Of a stretch of 64,000 nucleotides of DNA, positions 51,224 to 59,586 are shown in pieces. The DNA is from Pseudomonas putida (GTDB lineage: Bacteria; Pseudomonadota; Gammaproteobacteria; Pseudomonadales; Pseudomonadaceae). The stretch's first letter is position 1, and every line of letters begins with the position of its first letter. Below the pieces are notes generated by a model. The model was not told the DNA's origin, did no database searches, and saw only the letters and a list, made by a program, of their open reading frames with translations. The DNA lies in contig NZ_JANHLE010000008.1 of assembly GCF_028682475.1 (NCBI RefSeq), positions 150,724 to 214,723 on the forward strand, read 5' to 3'. The position numbers and the translations under genes were made by a program.

Positions 51224-51275
51224 TGTCCAGAAACTGAACATCCAACCCCTGTAGACCTCCTCAACAGCCCCTGTT
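51224..51275 (+). promoter_or_regulatory. Candidate upstream activator sites for the aryl-alcohol operon
   Basis: Two inverted repeats share a CAG-N3-CTG core: TGTCCAG-AAA-CTGAACA (51224-51240) and AACAG-CCC-CTGTT (51263-51275), with centres 37 bp apart. They lie 20-71 bases upstream of the sigma-54 promoter's -24 element, where an enhancer-binding activator such as the AcoR-like protein of this cluster could bind. Both repeats are seen; their use is inferred. Confidence 0.45.
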
Positions 51276-51292
51276 TTCGGGGGTGTGACCGA

Positions 51293-51309
51293 TTGGCACA
51301 GCTTCTGCT
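51293..51309 (+). promoter_or_regulatory. Sigma-54 promoter (-24/-12) of the aryl-alcohol operon
   Basis: TTGGCACAGCTTCTGCT has GG (51295-51296) and GC (51307-51308) separated by the required ten bases, and TGGCAC is the consensus -24 core. The start of transcription would be near 51320, about 32 bases before the first start codon. It fits the sigma-54 activator encoded at 55016. Confidence 0.75.
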
Positions 51310-51351
51310 CTGTACCTCGTCACGCTCCTACAAAAAACAGGAACACTTGCG

Positions 51352-52830
51352 ATGACTACCTCTGCCTTTCTGCAACCTCTGCTACCCGCCGAACTCTGGA
51401 ACGAGCGCCTGTTCACCGGCCAATGGCAAGCCGGACAGGCGCCGTCGACACCGGTACTGGAACCGGCCACCGGCAATACCCTCGGCACCCTGGCCAACGC
51501 CGATGCCGATCAGGTCGCCTGCAGCACCAAGGCTGCTCACCTGGCCCAGACCGACTGGTTTCAACTGTCCTATGACGAGCGTGGTGCGGTATTTCGTAAA
51601 GCTGCCCTGGTCGCCGAAAACCATGCCGACGAAATCGCCGACTGGCTGATGCGTGAAAGCGGCTCCACGCGGGAAAAAGCCGAGTTCGAAACCCGGCTGA
51701 GCATCAAGGTACTGCACGAAAGCGCCAGCCTGCCTTCGCGCAGCCAGGGTGAAGTGCTGCCTTCGGTGCCCGGCCGCCTGAGCCTGGCCCGTCGCCGCCC
51801 GTTGGGAGTGATCGGGGTGATTTCGCCGTTCAACTTCCCGCTGTACCTGGCCATTCGTGCAGTTGCACCGGCGCTGGCCACCGGCAACGCCGTGGTGCTC
51901 AAGCCGGACCCGCGCACCGCTGTGTGCGGCGGTTTCGTTATCGCTCGAGTGTTTGAACTGGCCGGGCTGCCCGCCGGACTGCTGCACGTGCTGCCCGGCG
52001 GTGCCGATGCCGGTGCGGCGCTGACCAGCGACCGGCACCTGGCGATGATTCAATTCACCGGCTCCACCGCCGCCGGGCGCAAGGTCGGCGAAGCGGCCGG
52101 CCGTCACTTGAAGAAGGTCTCGCTGGAGCTGGGCGGGAAAAACTCGCTGATCGTGCTTGACGATGCCGACCTCGACCTCGCGTTGGCCAACGCCACCTGG
52201 GGCGTCTATCTGCACCAGGGCCAGATCTGCATGTCCACCGGCCGCCTGCTGGTACAGCGCGGTATCTACGAGCGCTTCCTTGAACGTCTGGTGGCCAAGG
52301 CCCGTAGCCTGACTGTCGGCGATCCGGCTCAGGGCCCGGTGCACCTGGGACCGCTGATCAATGCCCAGCAATGCGATAACGCCCAACGGATCGTGCAGGC
52401 CGCGCAACAGGCAGGGGCGAAACTGGAAGTCGGCGGCAGCCATCAGGGCCTGTTTTTCCCGGCCACCGTGCTCAGTGGAGTAAACCGCGACAACCCGGCG
52501 TTCAACGAGGAAATCTTCGGCCCGGTGGCAGTGGTGGTGCCGTTCGACACCGACGCCGATGCCGTTGCCCTGGCCAACGATACCGAATACGGCCTCTCGG
52601 CCGCCGTGCTGTCGCGGGACGTCGGCCGCGCGCTGAAGCTGGGCGAACAACTGCGTGTCGGGCTGTTGCACATCAACGATCAGACCGTCAACGACGAGGT
52701 CGTCAACCCGTTTGGCGGCGTCGGTGCCTCGGGCAATGGCGCCAGCATCGGCGGCCCGGCGAACTGGGAAGAGTTCACCCAGTGGCAATGGCTGACGGTC
52801 AAGGGCGACGCCCCGGCCTACCCTCTTTAA
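51352..52830 (+). CDS. Benzaldehyde-type aldehyde dehydrogenase (XylC/AreC-like)
   Basis: 492 residues, start with AGGAAC nine bases upstream. ALDH core: NAD-binding region with ISPFNFPLYLAIRAVAPALATGNAVVLKPD, catalytic Glu in SLELGGKNSLIV, and catalytic Cys in LHQGQICMSTGRL. The pattern HQGQICMST is typical of benzaldehyde and vanillin dehydrogenases. It would oxidise an aromatic aldehyde to the acid with NAD(P). First gene of the sigma-54-driven operon, followed by a matching alcohol dehydrogenase. Confidence 0.9.
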   Translation: MTTSAFLQPLLPAELWNERLFTGQWQAGQAPSTPVLEPATGNTLGTLANADADQVACSTKAAHLAQTDWFQLSYDERGAVFRKAALVAENHADEIADWLMRESGSTREKAEFETRLSIKVLHESASLPSRSQGEVLPSVPGRLSLARRRPLGVIGVISPFNFPLYLAIRAVAPALATGNAVVLKPDPRTAVCGGFVIARVFELAGLPAGLLHVLPGGADAGAALTSDRHLAMIQFTGSTAAGRKVGEAAGRHLKKVSLELGGKNSLIVLDDADLDLALANATWGVYLHQGQICMSTGRLLVQRGIYERFLERLVAKARSLTVGDPAQGPVHLGPLINAQQCDNAQRIVQAAQQAGAKLEVGGSHQGLFFPATVLSGVNRDNPAFNEEIFGPVAVVVPFDTDADAVALANDTEYGLSAAVLSRDVGRALKLGEQLRVGLLHINDQTVNDEVVNPFGGVGASGNGASIGGPANWEEFTQWQWLTVKGDAPAYPL

Positions 52831-52849
52831 CCGGCAAAGGACAATAACA

Positions 52850-53974
52850 ATGAACACTACTGCCTACTATCCAATCACCGCAGCCGTCACCCGTGGCAAA
52901 GGCGCGCCGTTCACTCTGGAAGCCGCACGGATCCGCGCACCGCGCGCGGACGAAGTGCTGGTACGCATCGTCGCCACCGGCATGTGTCACACCGACATGA
53001 TCGTGCGCGATCAGTACTATCCGGTGCCACTGCCGGCAGTACTCGGCCATGAAGGTGCCGGCGTGGTCGAGGCCATCGGCCCGCAGGTCAAAGGGCTGCA
53101 GGTCGGCGACCATGTGGTGCTCAGCTATGGCCACTGTGGCCATTGCCTGTCCTGTGGTGGCGGTCATACCGCGTATTGCCAGGAGTTCTTCGGGCGTAAC
53201 TTCAGCGGTGCCGATCCCCACGGCGAAAGCGCCCTGAGCGATGACGCCGGACAGCGGCTGAACGATCACTTCTTTGCCCAGTCGTCCTTTGCCAGCCTGG
53301 CACTGGCGCGGGAAAACAACGCGGTCAAGGTCAGCCAGAAAGCGCCACTGGAACTGCTGGGGCCTTTGGGCTGCGGCATCCAGACCGGTGCGGGCGCGGT
53401 GATCAACTCGCTGAAAGTCACCCCGGGCAGCAGCTTTGCCGCATTTGGTGGCGGTGCCGTCGGACTCAGCGCGGTGCTCGCCGCACGTGTGGCCGGGGCG
53501 ACCACCATCATCGCCGTCGATGTCGTGCCGTCGCGCCTGGCGCTGGCAATGGAGCTGGGCGCCACCCACGTGGTCAACAGCAAGGACGTCGATCCGGTGG
53601 CAACTATCCGTGAAATAACCGCTGGCGGGGTCAACTTCGCCCTGGAATCGACCGGGCGGCCAGGCGTGTTGCGCCAGGCCGTCGATGCCCTGGGGAGCCG
53701 TGGCGCCCTGGGGGTGGTCGGCGCCCCAGCGCTGGGCGTCACTGCCGAGTTCGACGTCAACGACCTGTTGCTCGGCGGCAAGAGCATTCGCGGCATCGTC
53801 GAAGGTGACAGCGTGCCGCAAAAGTTCATCCCCGAACTGGTCGAGCTGTACCTGCAAGGCCGTTTCCCGTTCGACCGTCTGGTGAAGTTCTACAGCTTCA
53901 AGGACATCAACCAGGCCGCCGAAGACAGCGAAAAAGGCCTCACCCTCAAGCCAGTCATCCGTATCCACAACTGA
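52850..53974 (+). CDS. Zinc-dependent aryl-alcohol dehydrogenase (XylB/AreB-like)
   Basis: 374 residues, start with AAAGGA upstream. MDR alcohol dehydrogenase: catalytic zinc ligands Cys in ATGMCHTDMIV, His-Glu in VLGHEGAGVVE and Cys in LGCGIQTGAGAV; structural zinc cysteines in GHCGHCLSCGGGHTAYC; NAD-binding FGGGAVGLSAVLAAR. Benzyl-alcohol dehydrogenases have this lay-out. It would oxidise an aromatic alcohol to the aldehyde used by the preceding enzyme. The two genes are 19 bases apart. Confidence 0.9.
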   Translation: MNTTAYYPITAAVTRGKGAPFTLEAARIRAPRADEVLVRIVATGMCHTDMIVRDQYYPVPLPAVLGHEGAGVVEAIGPQVKGLQVGDHVVLSYGHCGHCLSCGGGHTAYCQEFFGRNFSGADPHGESALSDDAGQRLNDHFFAQSSFASLALARENNAVKVSQKAPLELLGPLGCGIQTGAGAVINSLKVTPGSSFAAFGGGAVGLSAVLAARVAGATTIIAVDVVPSRLALAMELGATHVVNSKDVDPVATIREITAGGVNFALESTGRPGVLRQAVDALGSRGALGVVGAPALGVTAEFDVNDLLLGGKSIRGIVEGDSVPQKFIPELVELYLQGRFPFDRLVKFYSFKDINQAAEDSEKGLTLKPVIRIHN

Positions 53975-53984
53975 CCGACAGACC

Positions 53985-54003
53985 CGGGGCGCCCAGCGCC
54001 CCG
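53985..54003 (+). terminator. Hairpin after the alcohol dehydrogenase gene
   Basis: Perfect 8-bp stem CGGGGCGC-CCA-GCGCCCCG, 11 bases past the stop and inside the presumed operon. No T run follows, so it may attenuate or protect the message rather than end it. Confidence 0.55.
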
Positions 54004-54037
54004 CCCTGCGAATAACAACAAAAAAAGGTACCGCTCT

Positions 54038-54922
54038 GTGTTCACTCTTTCCCGACCCCGCCTGGGCCTGTTGGCGCTGGCGCTCGTCTCGACAAAATCA
54101 TTGGCCGTTGACGTCAACTCCGGTGACTACGTCGCCTTTCCCAGTGGCACCAACCTCGCCGCCTGGTATCAGCAATATGGCCGCGCCGAGCGTTACAACG
54201 CCGACGGCGGCCCTGATGCCAAGCAGGCCACCGGCATCAAATCCAACATCAGCATTTTGCGTCTGATCCACTACGTCGATATCGGCGGCATCACCTTCGC
54301 CCCGCAGATCCTCCTGCCGTTTGGCCACGTCTACGATGCGCGAATCGACGGCCAGTCGCTGGGCAGTAACAGCGGCATGGCCGACCCGATCATTGGCGCA
54401 ACCTTCTGGCTGGTCAACCAACCGCACGCCGGTGTCAGCGGCCGCTACCTCGGTATCATCCCGCTGGTGTACCTCCCTTGGGGCCAATACGACCGCGACG
54501 AGGCGATCAACCTTGGCGAAAACCGCTACAAGCTCGACCTGCAACTGGGCTGGATCGAACCGCTGTGGGGCAAGCTGGCGATGGAGTGGTATGCCGATGC
54601 TGTCATCTATGGCGACAACCAGCAGGCTGGCCAGCAAACACTCAAACAGGGCAAGACCTACCAGCTGCAGGCCAATCTGCGTTATGACTTCAACCCCAGT
54701 CAGCGTCTGGCGCTGGGTTACAGCGCCAGTACCGGCGGCAAGCAATACCTGGACGGTAACTACAACGGCAGCAAAACCGAAGTTCAGCAAGTACGCCTGG
54801 AGTTCCAGCAGATGGTCACGCCGAGGGTACAGCTCAGCACTCAGTTGACCCATGACGTTAAAACCGAGGGCGGTTTTCAGGAAGAGATAGGCGTCAACCT
54901 GCGCGCCGTGCTGCTGTTCTAG
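54038..54922 (+). CDS. Outer-membrane protein of the MetA-pathway (phenol degradation) family
   Basis: 294 residues from GTG 54038 with AAAAAGG upstream. Signal peptide ends near SLAVD (residue 24). The rest has the alternating pattern of a beta-barrel and the family's FPSGTNLAAWYQQYGRAERYN, IPLVYLPWGQYDRDEAINLGENRYKLDLQLGW and RLALGYSASTGGKQ segments, ending in an aromatic-terminated strand (RAVLLF). Proteins of this family accompany aromatic degradation genes and are thought to take up hydrophobic substrates through the outer membrane. It follows the alcohol dehydrogenase after 63 bases. Confidence 0.85.
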   Translation: MFTLSRPRLGLLALALVSTKSLAVDVNSGDYVAFPSGTNLAAWYQQYGRAERYNADGGPDAKQATGIKSNISILRLIHYVDIGGITFAPQILLPFGHVYDARIDGQSLGSNSGMADPIIGATFWLVNQPHAGVSGRYLGIIPLVYLPWGQYDRDEAINLGENRYKLDLQLGWIEPLWGKLAMEWYADAVIYGDNQQAGQQTLKQGKTYQLQANLRYDFNPSQRLALGYSASTGGKQYLDGNYNGSKTEVQQVRLEFQQMVTPRVQLSTQLTHDVKTEGGFQEEIGVNLRAVLLF

Positions 54923-55015
54923 ACTTGACGCTGGAGCAGACCGGCGTATAACCAAAGGCGGCCGCCAGCCCCCAAGGCCCGGCGGCATGCCTCCACTTTT
55001 AATACAGGTGTCTCG

Positions 55016-56830
55016 ATGGATGCCCGAACACCCGCCTATCAGCAGCGCCTGGCCATTGCCCGGCAACGTTTTGCCGAAGGCGACAACCTGCCAGCGAATC
55101 TGTTGCCCGATGCCGTCGTAGACTCCTGGGTCCGCTCGCGGGCTGCCGGCGTGCAGCCGTCGGACCGCTGGCAAGCTCGACCCGATGATGACTTGCAGCC
55201 ACTGGCCGGGCAGGACCTGCAACTGGCCAGCTGCGTGCAGCCGGAAATTGACCGCCTGTGGGAGCACATCGGCGGCGCTTCCTGGGCGCTGTTCTGCGTC
55301 AACCCCGACGGCGTACTGGTGCATGCGCGCCAGGCCTATGACCTGCTCAGCCCCCTGGCGCCCTTGCAGGTCGGTCGACGACTCCAGGAGCAGGACCTCG
55401 GCACCACGGCGCCCGCCTGTACCCTGGCTGAAGACAAGCCGATCATCCTGACCGGCAACCAACACTACCTCAACGACTTCGAGCGGTTTTTCTGTGTCAG
55501 CGTGCCGTTACGCGGTCTGCGCGGCGAAGTGCTTGGCGCACTGGACATCACCGGCATCGGCGATCGCCAGGCCGGTGCTGTGCTTGAACAACTCAACCAT
55601 GCCGCCATGGCGGTTGAGAATCGTCTGTTCGCCGGTTTGAGCGACTGCCGGATTCTCTCGCTGCAACACGACCCGCGACTACTGGGCACCGCCTTGCAAG
55701 GGTTGCTGGCGGTAGCCGCCGACGGCAGCATCCGCTGTGCCAACCGTGCGGCCCAGCGCCTGCTGGGGCTCAATGGCTACACCCACGACCACCTGCACCT
55801 TGAGCACCTGTTCGATGTCAACAACCTGCTGGACGCACGACCGGTGGCGCAACAGCTGATCCTCACCGACGGCTCCAGACTGTACGGCCAGTTGATCGAA
55901 CCCACTCCCCACAAACCTGCCCCGGCACCCACGCGCCTCACCGGTACGGCCACCGCCCAAGGCAGCGATGCGTTGCTCAACCAGCAACTGGCCAACGCCC
56001 ACAAGGCCTTTGCCGCTGGCGTGCCGATCCTGCTGCTCGGAGAGACCGGTACCGGCAAAGAGGTGTTCGCCCGTACCTTGCACGAACACTGGAACCCGCA
56101 GGCGCCCTTCGTCGCCATCAACTGCTCGGCCATTCCGGAAAGCCTGATCGAGGCCGAGTTGTTCGGTTACGCCGAAGGCACCTTCACCGGCGCGCGCAAG
56201 GGTGGCTCCAGTGGCCAGCTGGCAGCAGCCCATGGCGGCACCTTGCTGCTCGACGAGATCGGCGACATGCCTGCCGCCTTGCAAACCCGGTTGCTGCGGG
56301 TGTTGCAGGAGCGCGAGATCACCAGCCTCGGCAGCTCGGTGCGCCGCCCGCTGGATGTGCGAGTGATCAGCGCCACCCATTGCGACCTGGCGCAGCGCAT
56401 GACCTCACAGCTGTTTCGCGAAGACCTCTACTACCGCTTGAACGGCCTGACCATCAACCTGCCGCCGTTACGCCAGCGCAACGACCTGCCACTGCTGATC
56501 GAACGCCTGCGCCTGCGCCATGGCGTGCCGCCCCTGCACCCTGAGGTGCTGCAAATGCTGCAGCAACACACCTGGCCGGGCAATATCCGCCAACTGGAAC
56601 AGGCGCTACGCCTGGCTGCGGCGCTGGCCAGTGGCGAGTCGATGACCTTGCTCTGCCACTTGCCGGTAGACCTGCAGGCGTCCGCGCACCTGGCTCAGCC
56701 TGGTGATCTGCAAAGCACCTTGCGGCACACGATCCAAGCGGCTTTACAGGCTAACGGCGGGAACGTCTCGGTCACCGCCAGTCAGCTGGGGATCTCCCGG
56801 ACCACGCTGTATAAAAAGCTCAAGGACTGA
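55016..56830 (+). CDS. AcoR-like sigma-54-dependent activator
   Basis: 604 residues. N-terminal GAF-like sensor (about 60-205, FCVNPDGVLVHAR...DLGTTAPACTLAEDKPI...LGALDIT), a PAS-like part (about 220-290), a sigma-54 AAA+ domain (about 320-540) with Walker A GETGTGKE, the sigma-54 contact loop GTFTGA (Thr for the second Ala of GAFTGA), Walker B GGTLLLDEIGD, and a Fis-type helix-turn-helix at the C-terminus (TASQLGISRTTLYKKLKD). It probably activates the promoter at 51293 when an aryl alcohol or aldehyde is sensed. It follows the outer-membrane gene on the same strand, so it may be part of its own operon. Confidence 0.92.
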   Translation: MDARTPAYQQRLAIARQRFAEGDNLPANLLPDAVVDSWVRSRAAGVQPSDRWQARPDDDLQPLAGQDLQLASCVQPEIDRLWEHIGGASWALFCVNPDGVLVHARQAYDLLSPLAPLQVGRRLQEQDLGTTAPACTLAEDKPIILTGNQHYLNDFERFFCVSVPLRGLRGEVLGALDITGIGDRQAGAVLEQLNHAAMAVENRLFAGLSDCRILSLQHDPRLLGTALQGLLAVAADGSIRCANRAAQRLLGLNGYTHDHLHLEHLFDVNNLLDARPVAQQLILTDGSRLYGQLIEPTPHKPAPAPTRLTGTATAQGSDALLNQQLANAHKAFAAGVPILLLGETGTGKEVFARTLHEHWNPQAPFVAINCSAIPESLIEAELFGYAEGTFTGARKGGSSGQLAAAHGGTLLLDEIGDMPAALQTRLLRVLQEREITSLGSSVRRPLDVRVISATHCDLAQRMTSQLFREDLYYRLNGLTINLPPLRQRNDLPLLIERLRLRHGVPPLHPEVLQMLQQHTWPGNIRQLEQALRLAAALASGESMTLLCHLPVDLQASAHLAQPGDLQSTLRHTIQAALQANGGNVSVTASQLGISRTTLYKKLKD

Positions 56831-56834
56831 TCAC

Positions 56835-57620
56835 TTACTGGCCAGTGAACACCGGCATGCGTCGCTCGGCCATGGCCCGCGTACCTTCGGCGAAGTCCTC
56901 GCTGATGATCTGCCATTGCTGTTCGCTGGCTTCGCGCTCGACCGCGCGCGCGACCTGGTCGGCCAGGCCTTGACGCAAGGTTTCGCGGCTGGACATCACC
57001 GCCCGCGGCGCCGAGCCGGCGATCTCTTCGGCCAGCGCCCGCGCGGCCTGTCGCTCCTGGCCGGGTTCGGCCAGCACATCGGCAAGCCCGATGTTCACCG
57101 CCTGCACACCATCGATGCGGCGGCCCGTGGCCAGCAACAGTGCTGCTTGCTGCGGGCCGACCAGACGCGGCAGGGTCACCGACAAGCCGAACCCCTGGTG
57201 AATCCCCAGACGATTGAAGTTCGCGCAAAAACGCGCCCGGCTGCTGGTCACACGAAAGTCACCGATCAGCGCCAACCCCAACCCACCGCCAACGGCAGCG
57301 CCTTCAACAGCTACGATGATCGGCTTGCGGGTGCGAAACAGCTTCACCGCATGCTGGTAGATACGTCGCGGGTACTGCGGGTCGTTCTCCGCTGCCCCGG
57401 AAAAATCGGCGCCGGCACAAAACACCGTACCGCCCGCCTGCACAATGACCACTCGGCATTGCTCCAACGCGTCGAGATGCTCCAGGACGCTGACCAGATC
57501 TTCAATCAGCTCTTTGTCGAAGAAATTGTGCGGTGGGCGGCTGAACTCCAGCACCGCCACGTACCCCTCCAGCACCAGCTGGATACCACGACCCGGTTCG
57601 AAAACGTGGGACTGCGACAT
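56835..57620 (-). CDS. Enoyl-CoA hydratase/isomerase family protein lacking both catalytic Glu
   Basis: 261 residues of crotonase fold with oxyanion-hole segments GTVFCAGADFSG and EGAAVGGGLGLALIGDFRV. A gap-free alignment with the rat mitochondrial hydratase, from memory, puts Phe135 and Leu161 at the positions of catalytic Glu144 and Glu164, so ordinary hydration is unlikely. Crotonase relatives without these residues include isomerases, dehalogenases, decarboxylases and thioesterases. It converges on the activator gene with four bases between stops and is divergent from the exported protein at 57843. Confidence 0.85.
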   Translation of the reverse strand: MSQSHVFEPGRGIQLVLEGYVAVLEFSRPPHNFFDKELIEDLVSVLEHLDALEQCRVVIVQAGGTVFCAGADFSGAAENDPQYPRRIYQHAVKLFRTRKPIIVAVEGAAVGGGLGLALIGDFRVTSSRARFCANFNRLGIHQGFGLSVTLPRLVGPQQAALLLATGRRIDGVQAVNIGLADVLAEPGQERQAARALAEEIAGSAPRAVMSSRETLRQGLADQVARAVEREASEQQWQIISEDFAEGTRAMAERRMPVFTGQ

Positions 57621-57755
57621 GAATGTCTCCTCGACGGCTTGGTCTTCGTACGCGCGGCCCGTCGCCGCTGCACACTGTTGATGGTGTTACTCGCTTGCTG
57701 ATCGGCAAGGTGATAACAGCCGCTATAAGTTCCGGTCAAACGTCCTCGTTCTTCA

Positions 57756-57772
57756 CCACCCGGCTCGGGTGG
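57756..57772. promoter_or_regulatory. Palindrome in the divergent region before the exported protein
   Basis: CCACCCG-GCT-CGGGTGG, perfect 7-bp arms. It lies 71 bases upstream of the start at 57843 and 136 bases upstream of the crotonase gene. Operator or RNA hairpin. Confidence 0.35.
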
Positions 57773-57842
57773 CGCAGCCCCTGTGCTTGGGCGCTAAGGT
57801 CAGTTGTCCCCCAACCAGAACAACAAGAGAGAGACACATCGC

Positions 57843-59555
57843 ATGAAGATTGCTGCCCTTTCGCGCTGGACGTTGATATCCGGTTTCCTCGCCCTGCCCC
57901 TGGCCGGCTTCGCCCAGGCCGGTGTTGCGCCAGCCAACCCCTTTCTGGCGCAGTCCTACAACAACCAGACGCACTGGAATGACGGCGCCTCAGACAGTAC
58001 CGATATCGCCATGGCACGCGGCGCGTTCAAGCTGACCCCGGACTCTTACCGGATCGTGCCAAACGAGTCGGGCAGCCTGGTGCAGTACACCGACAACGTC
58101 GCCGGCACGGATGTGTACTGGTACTGGGCCGGCTTTTCGCTGCGCAAACTGAAGGTCGAAAAGGACTTCTCGTTCAGCGAAATCGCCCGTGTCGACCTGC
58201 CGGTGACGCTCCCCAACTATCAACCGGTGAGCGCGCAGCAACGCCTGGAGCAAGCGGCACAGACCCGCAGGTTTCTCGACGCCAAGGACGAAAAGGGCTT
58301 GCTCGAGTACATGCAGCGTCAACCCAATCGTATGTTGACCGGCACCAGCGACCAGGTTCTCAACGGCGCGATCTACTCGTTGCTGACCCGCGACGATGCG
58401 TTTATCGGTGCCAGTGGACGACGCCTGTTCCGCATCGACCAGAACGACCCCAAAGACCCTGCCTCCGGCATGCAGATGACCCGTGAGGCGCAGCTGCCCG
58501 CCACCCTGTTCGACAACGAAAAGGTCAAGCGCGGTGTCGGCTTCCCCGCCGATGTCACCCTTGGGCTGGGCATGACACTCAACGGCTACCTGGTCGCCAA
58601 TACCATGGGCGGTGCCGTCATTACGCTAGATCGCGATACCCTCAAGGTCATCGACACTTACCGTCTGGAAGGTAGCGACGAGCTGTTCCTCAACTCGTTC
58701 GCCACCGGCCCCGAGGTGGACGGCGGTGCCGTCTATGTAGCGTCCAACCAGCATATGTACCGTTTGGTGGTGGACAAACAAGGCAAGCTCCACGCCGACG
58801 AAAACCACGGCGCCTGGAAGGCGGCCTACGAGCGTGGCCCGCGCTTCACCTCGGTGAAAGTGGCCGACGGCACCGGGTCGACCCCCACCCTGATGGGCTA
58901 CGGTGCCGATGAAGACAAGCTGGTGGTGTTTACCGACGGCGCGAAAAAAATGCGCCTGGTGGCCATGTGGCGCGACCAGATCCCTGCCGGCTGGAAACAG
59001 AAGCCCGGCACCCTGTCCGCGCGCATCGCCGATCAGCGTGAAGTGGACATGGGCGCGGGCATCGACACCGTGCAATCAGAACAATCGGTGGCCGTGTACG
59101 ACGGCTATGCCTTCGTCGTCAACAACATTCCCAAGGACGACAAGCCACTGCTGAACGAGGCCAAATACTACGTCACCATGCTCAACGGCATGACCCGGCC
59201 AGCACCTGAGGGCGTGGCCATGTTGAAGTGGGACAGCACCCGCGACGTCTGGAACAGCCAATGGGTCCGCAGCGATGTCAGCTCGATTTCGGTGGTACCG
59301 ATGATCAGTGGCGGCAGCCGCATGGCGGTGGTCAACGGTTTCTACACCAACCGCCTCGGCGAGGGCTATCACATCGGCATGGACCTGGACACCGGCAAGA
59401 CCGTGCTGGAAATCGCCACCGGCAGCGACCCGCTGTTCAATGGCATGTACGCCCCGATCAAGGTCGATGCCCAGGGCCGGTTGATGTACGGCATGGCCTT
59501 CGGCCTGGTGCTGATGGATACCCGGCGCATGGAAGCGGTCAAGGCCGCGAACTGA
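57843..59555 (+). CDS. Exported protein of unknown function, beta-propeller-like
   Basis: 570 residues from ATG 57843, with a GAGAGA site upstream and a signal peptide ending near GFAQA. I do not recognise a named family. The sequence repeatedly shows strand-turn patterns such as GGAVITLDRDTLKVIDTYRL, GGAVYVASNQHMYRLVVD, ATPTLMGYGADEDKLVVFTDG-like and VYDGYAFVVNN, together with Gly-Met-Asp-Leu-Asp-Thr-Gly near the C-terminus. These recall blades of a PQQ-type or quinoprotein-like propeller, without visible cofactor ligands. Probably periplasmic. Transcribed alone, divergent from the crotonase gene. Confidence 0.7.
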   Translation: MKIAALSRWTLISGFLALPLAGFAQAGVAPANPFLAQSYNNQTHWNDGASDSTDIAMARGAFKLTPDSYRIVPNESGSLVQYTDNVAGTDVYWYWAGFSLRKLKVEKDFSFSEIARVDLPVTLPNYQPVSAQQRLEQAAQTRRFLDAKDEKGLLEYMQRQPNRMLTGTSDQVLNGAIYSLLTRDDAFIGASGRRLFRIDQNDPKDPASGMQMTREAQLPATLFDNEKVKRGVGFPADVTLGLGMTLNGYLVANTMGGAVITLDRDTLKVIDTYRLEGSDELFLNSFATGPEVDGGAVYVASNQHMYRLVVDKQGKLHADENHGAWKAAYERGPRFTSVKVADGTGSTPTLMGYGADEDKLVVFTDGAKKMRLVAMWRDQIPAGWKQKPGTLSARIADQREVDMGAGIDTVQSEQSVAVYDGYAFVVNNIPKDDKPLLNEAKYYVTMLNGMTRPAPEGVAMLKWDSTRDVWNSQWVRSDVSSISVVPMISGGSRMAVVNGFYTNRLGEGYHIGMDLDTGKTVLEIATGSDPLFNGMYAPIKVDAQGRLMYGMAFGLVLMDTRRMEAVKAAN

Positions 59556-59586
59556 TCTGTTGAGCGCTCTGGCGGTGTCGGCTGGC

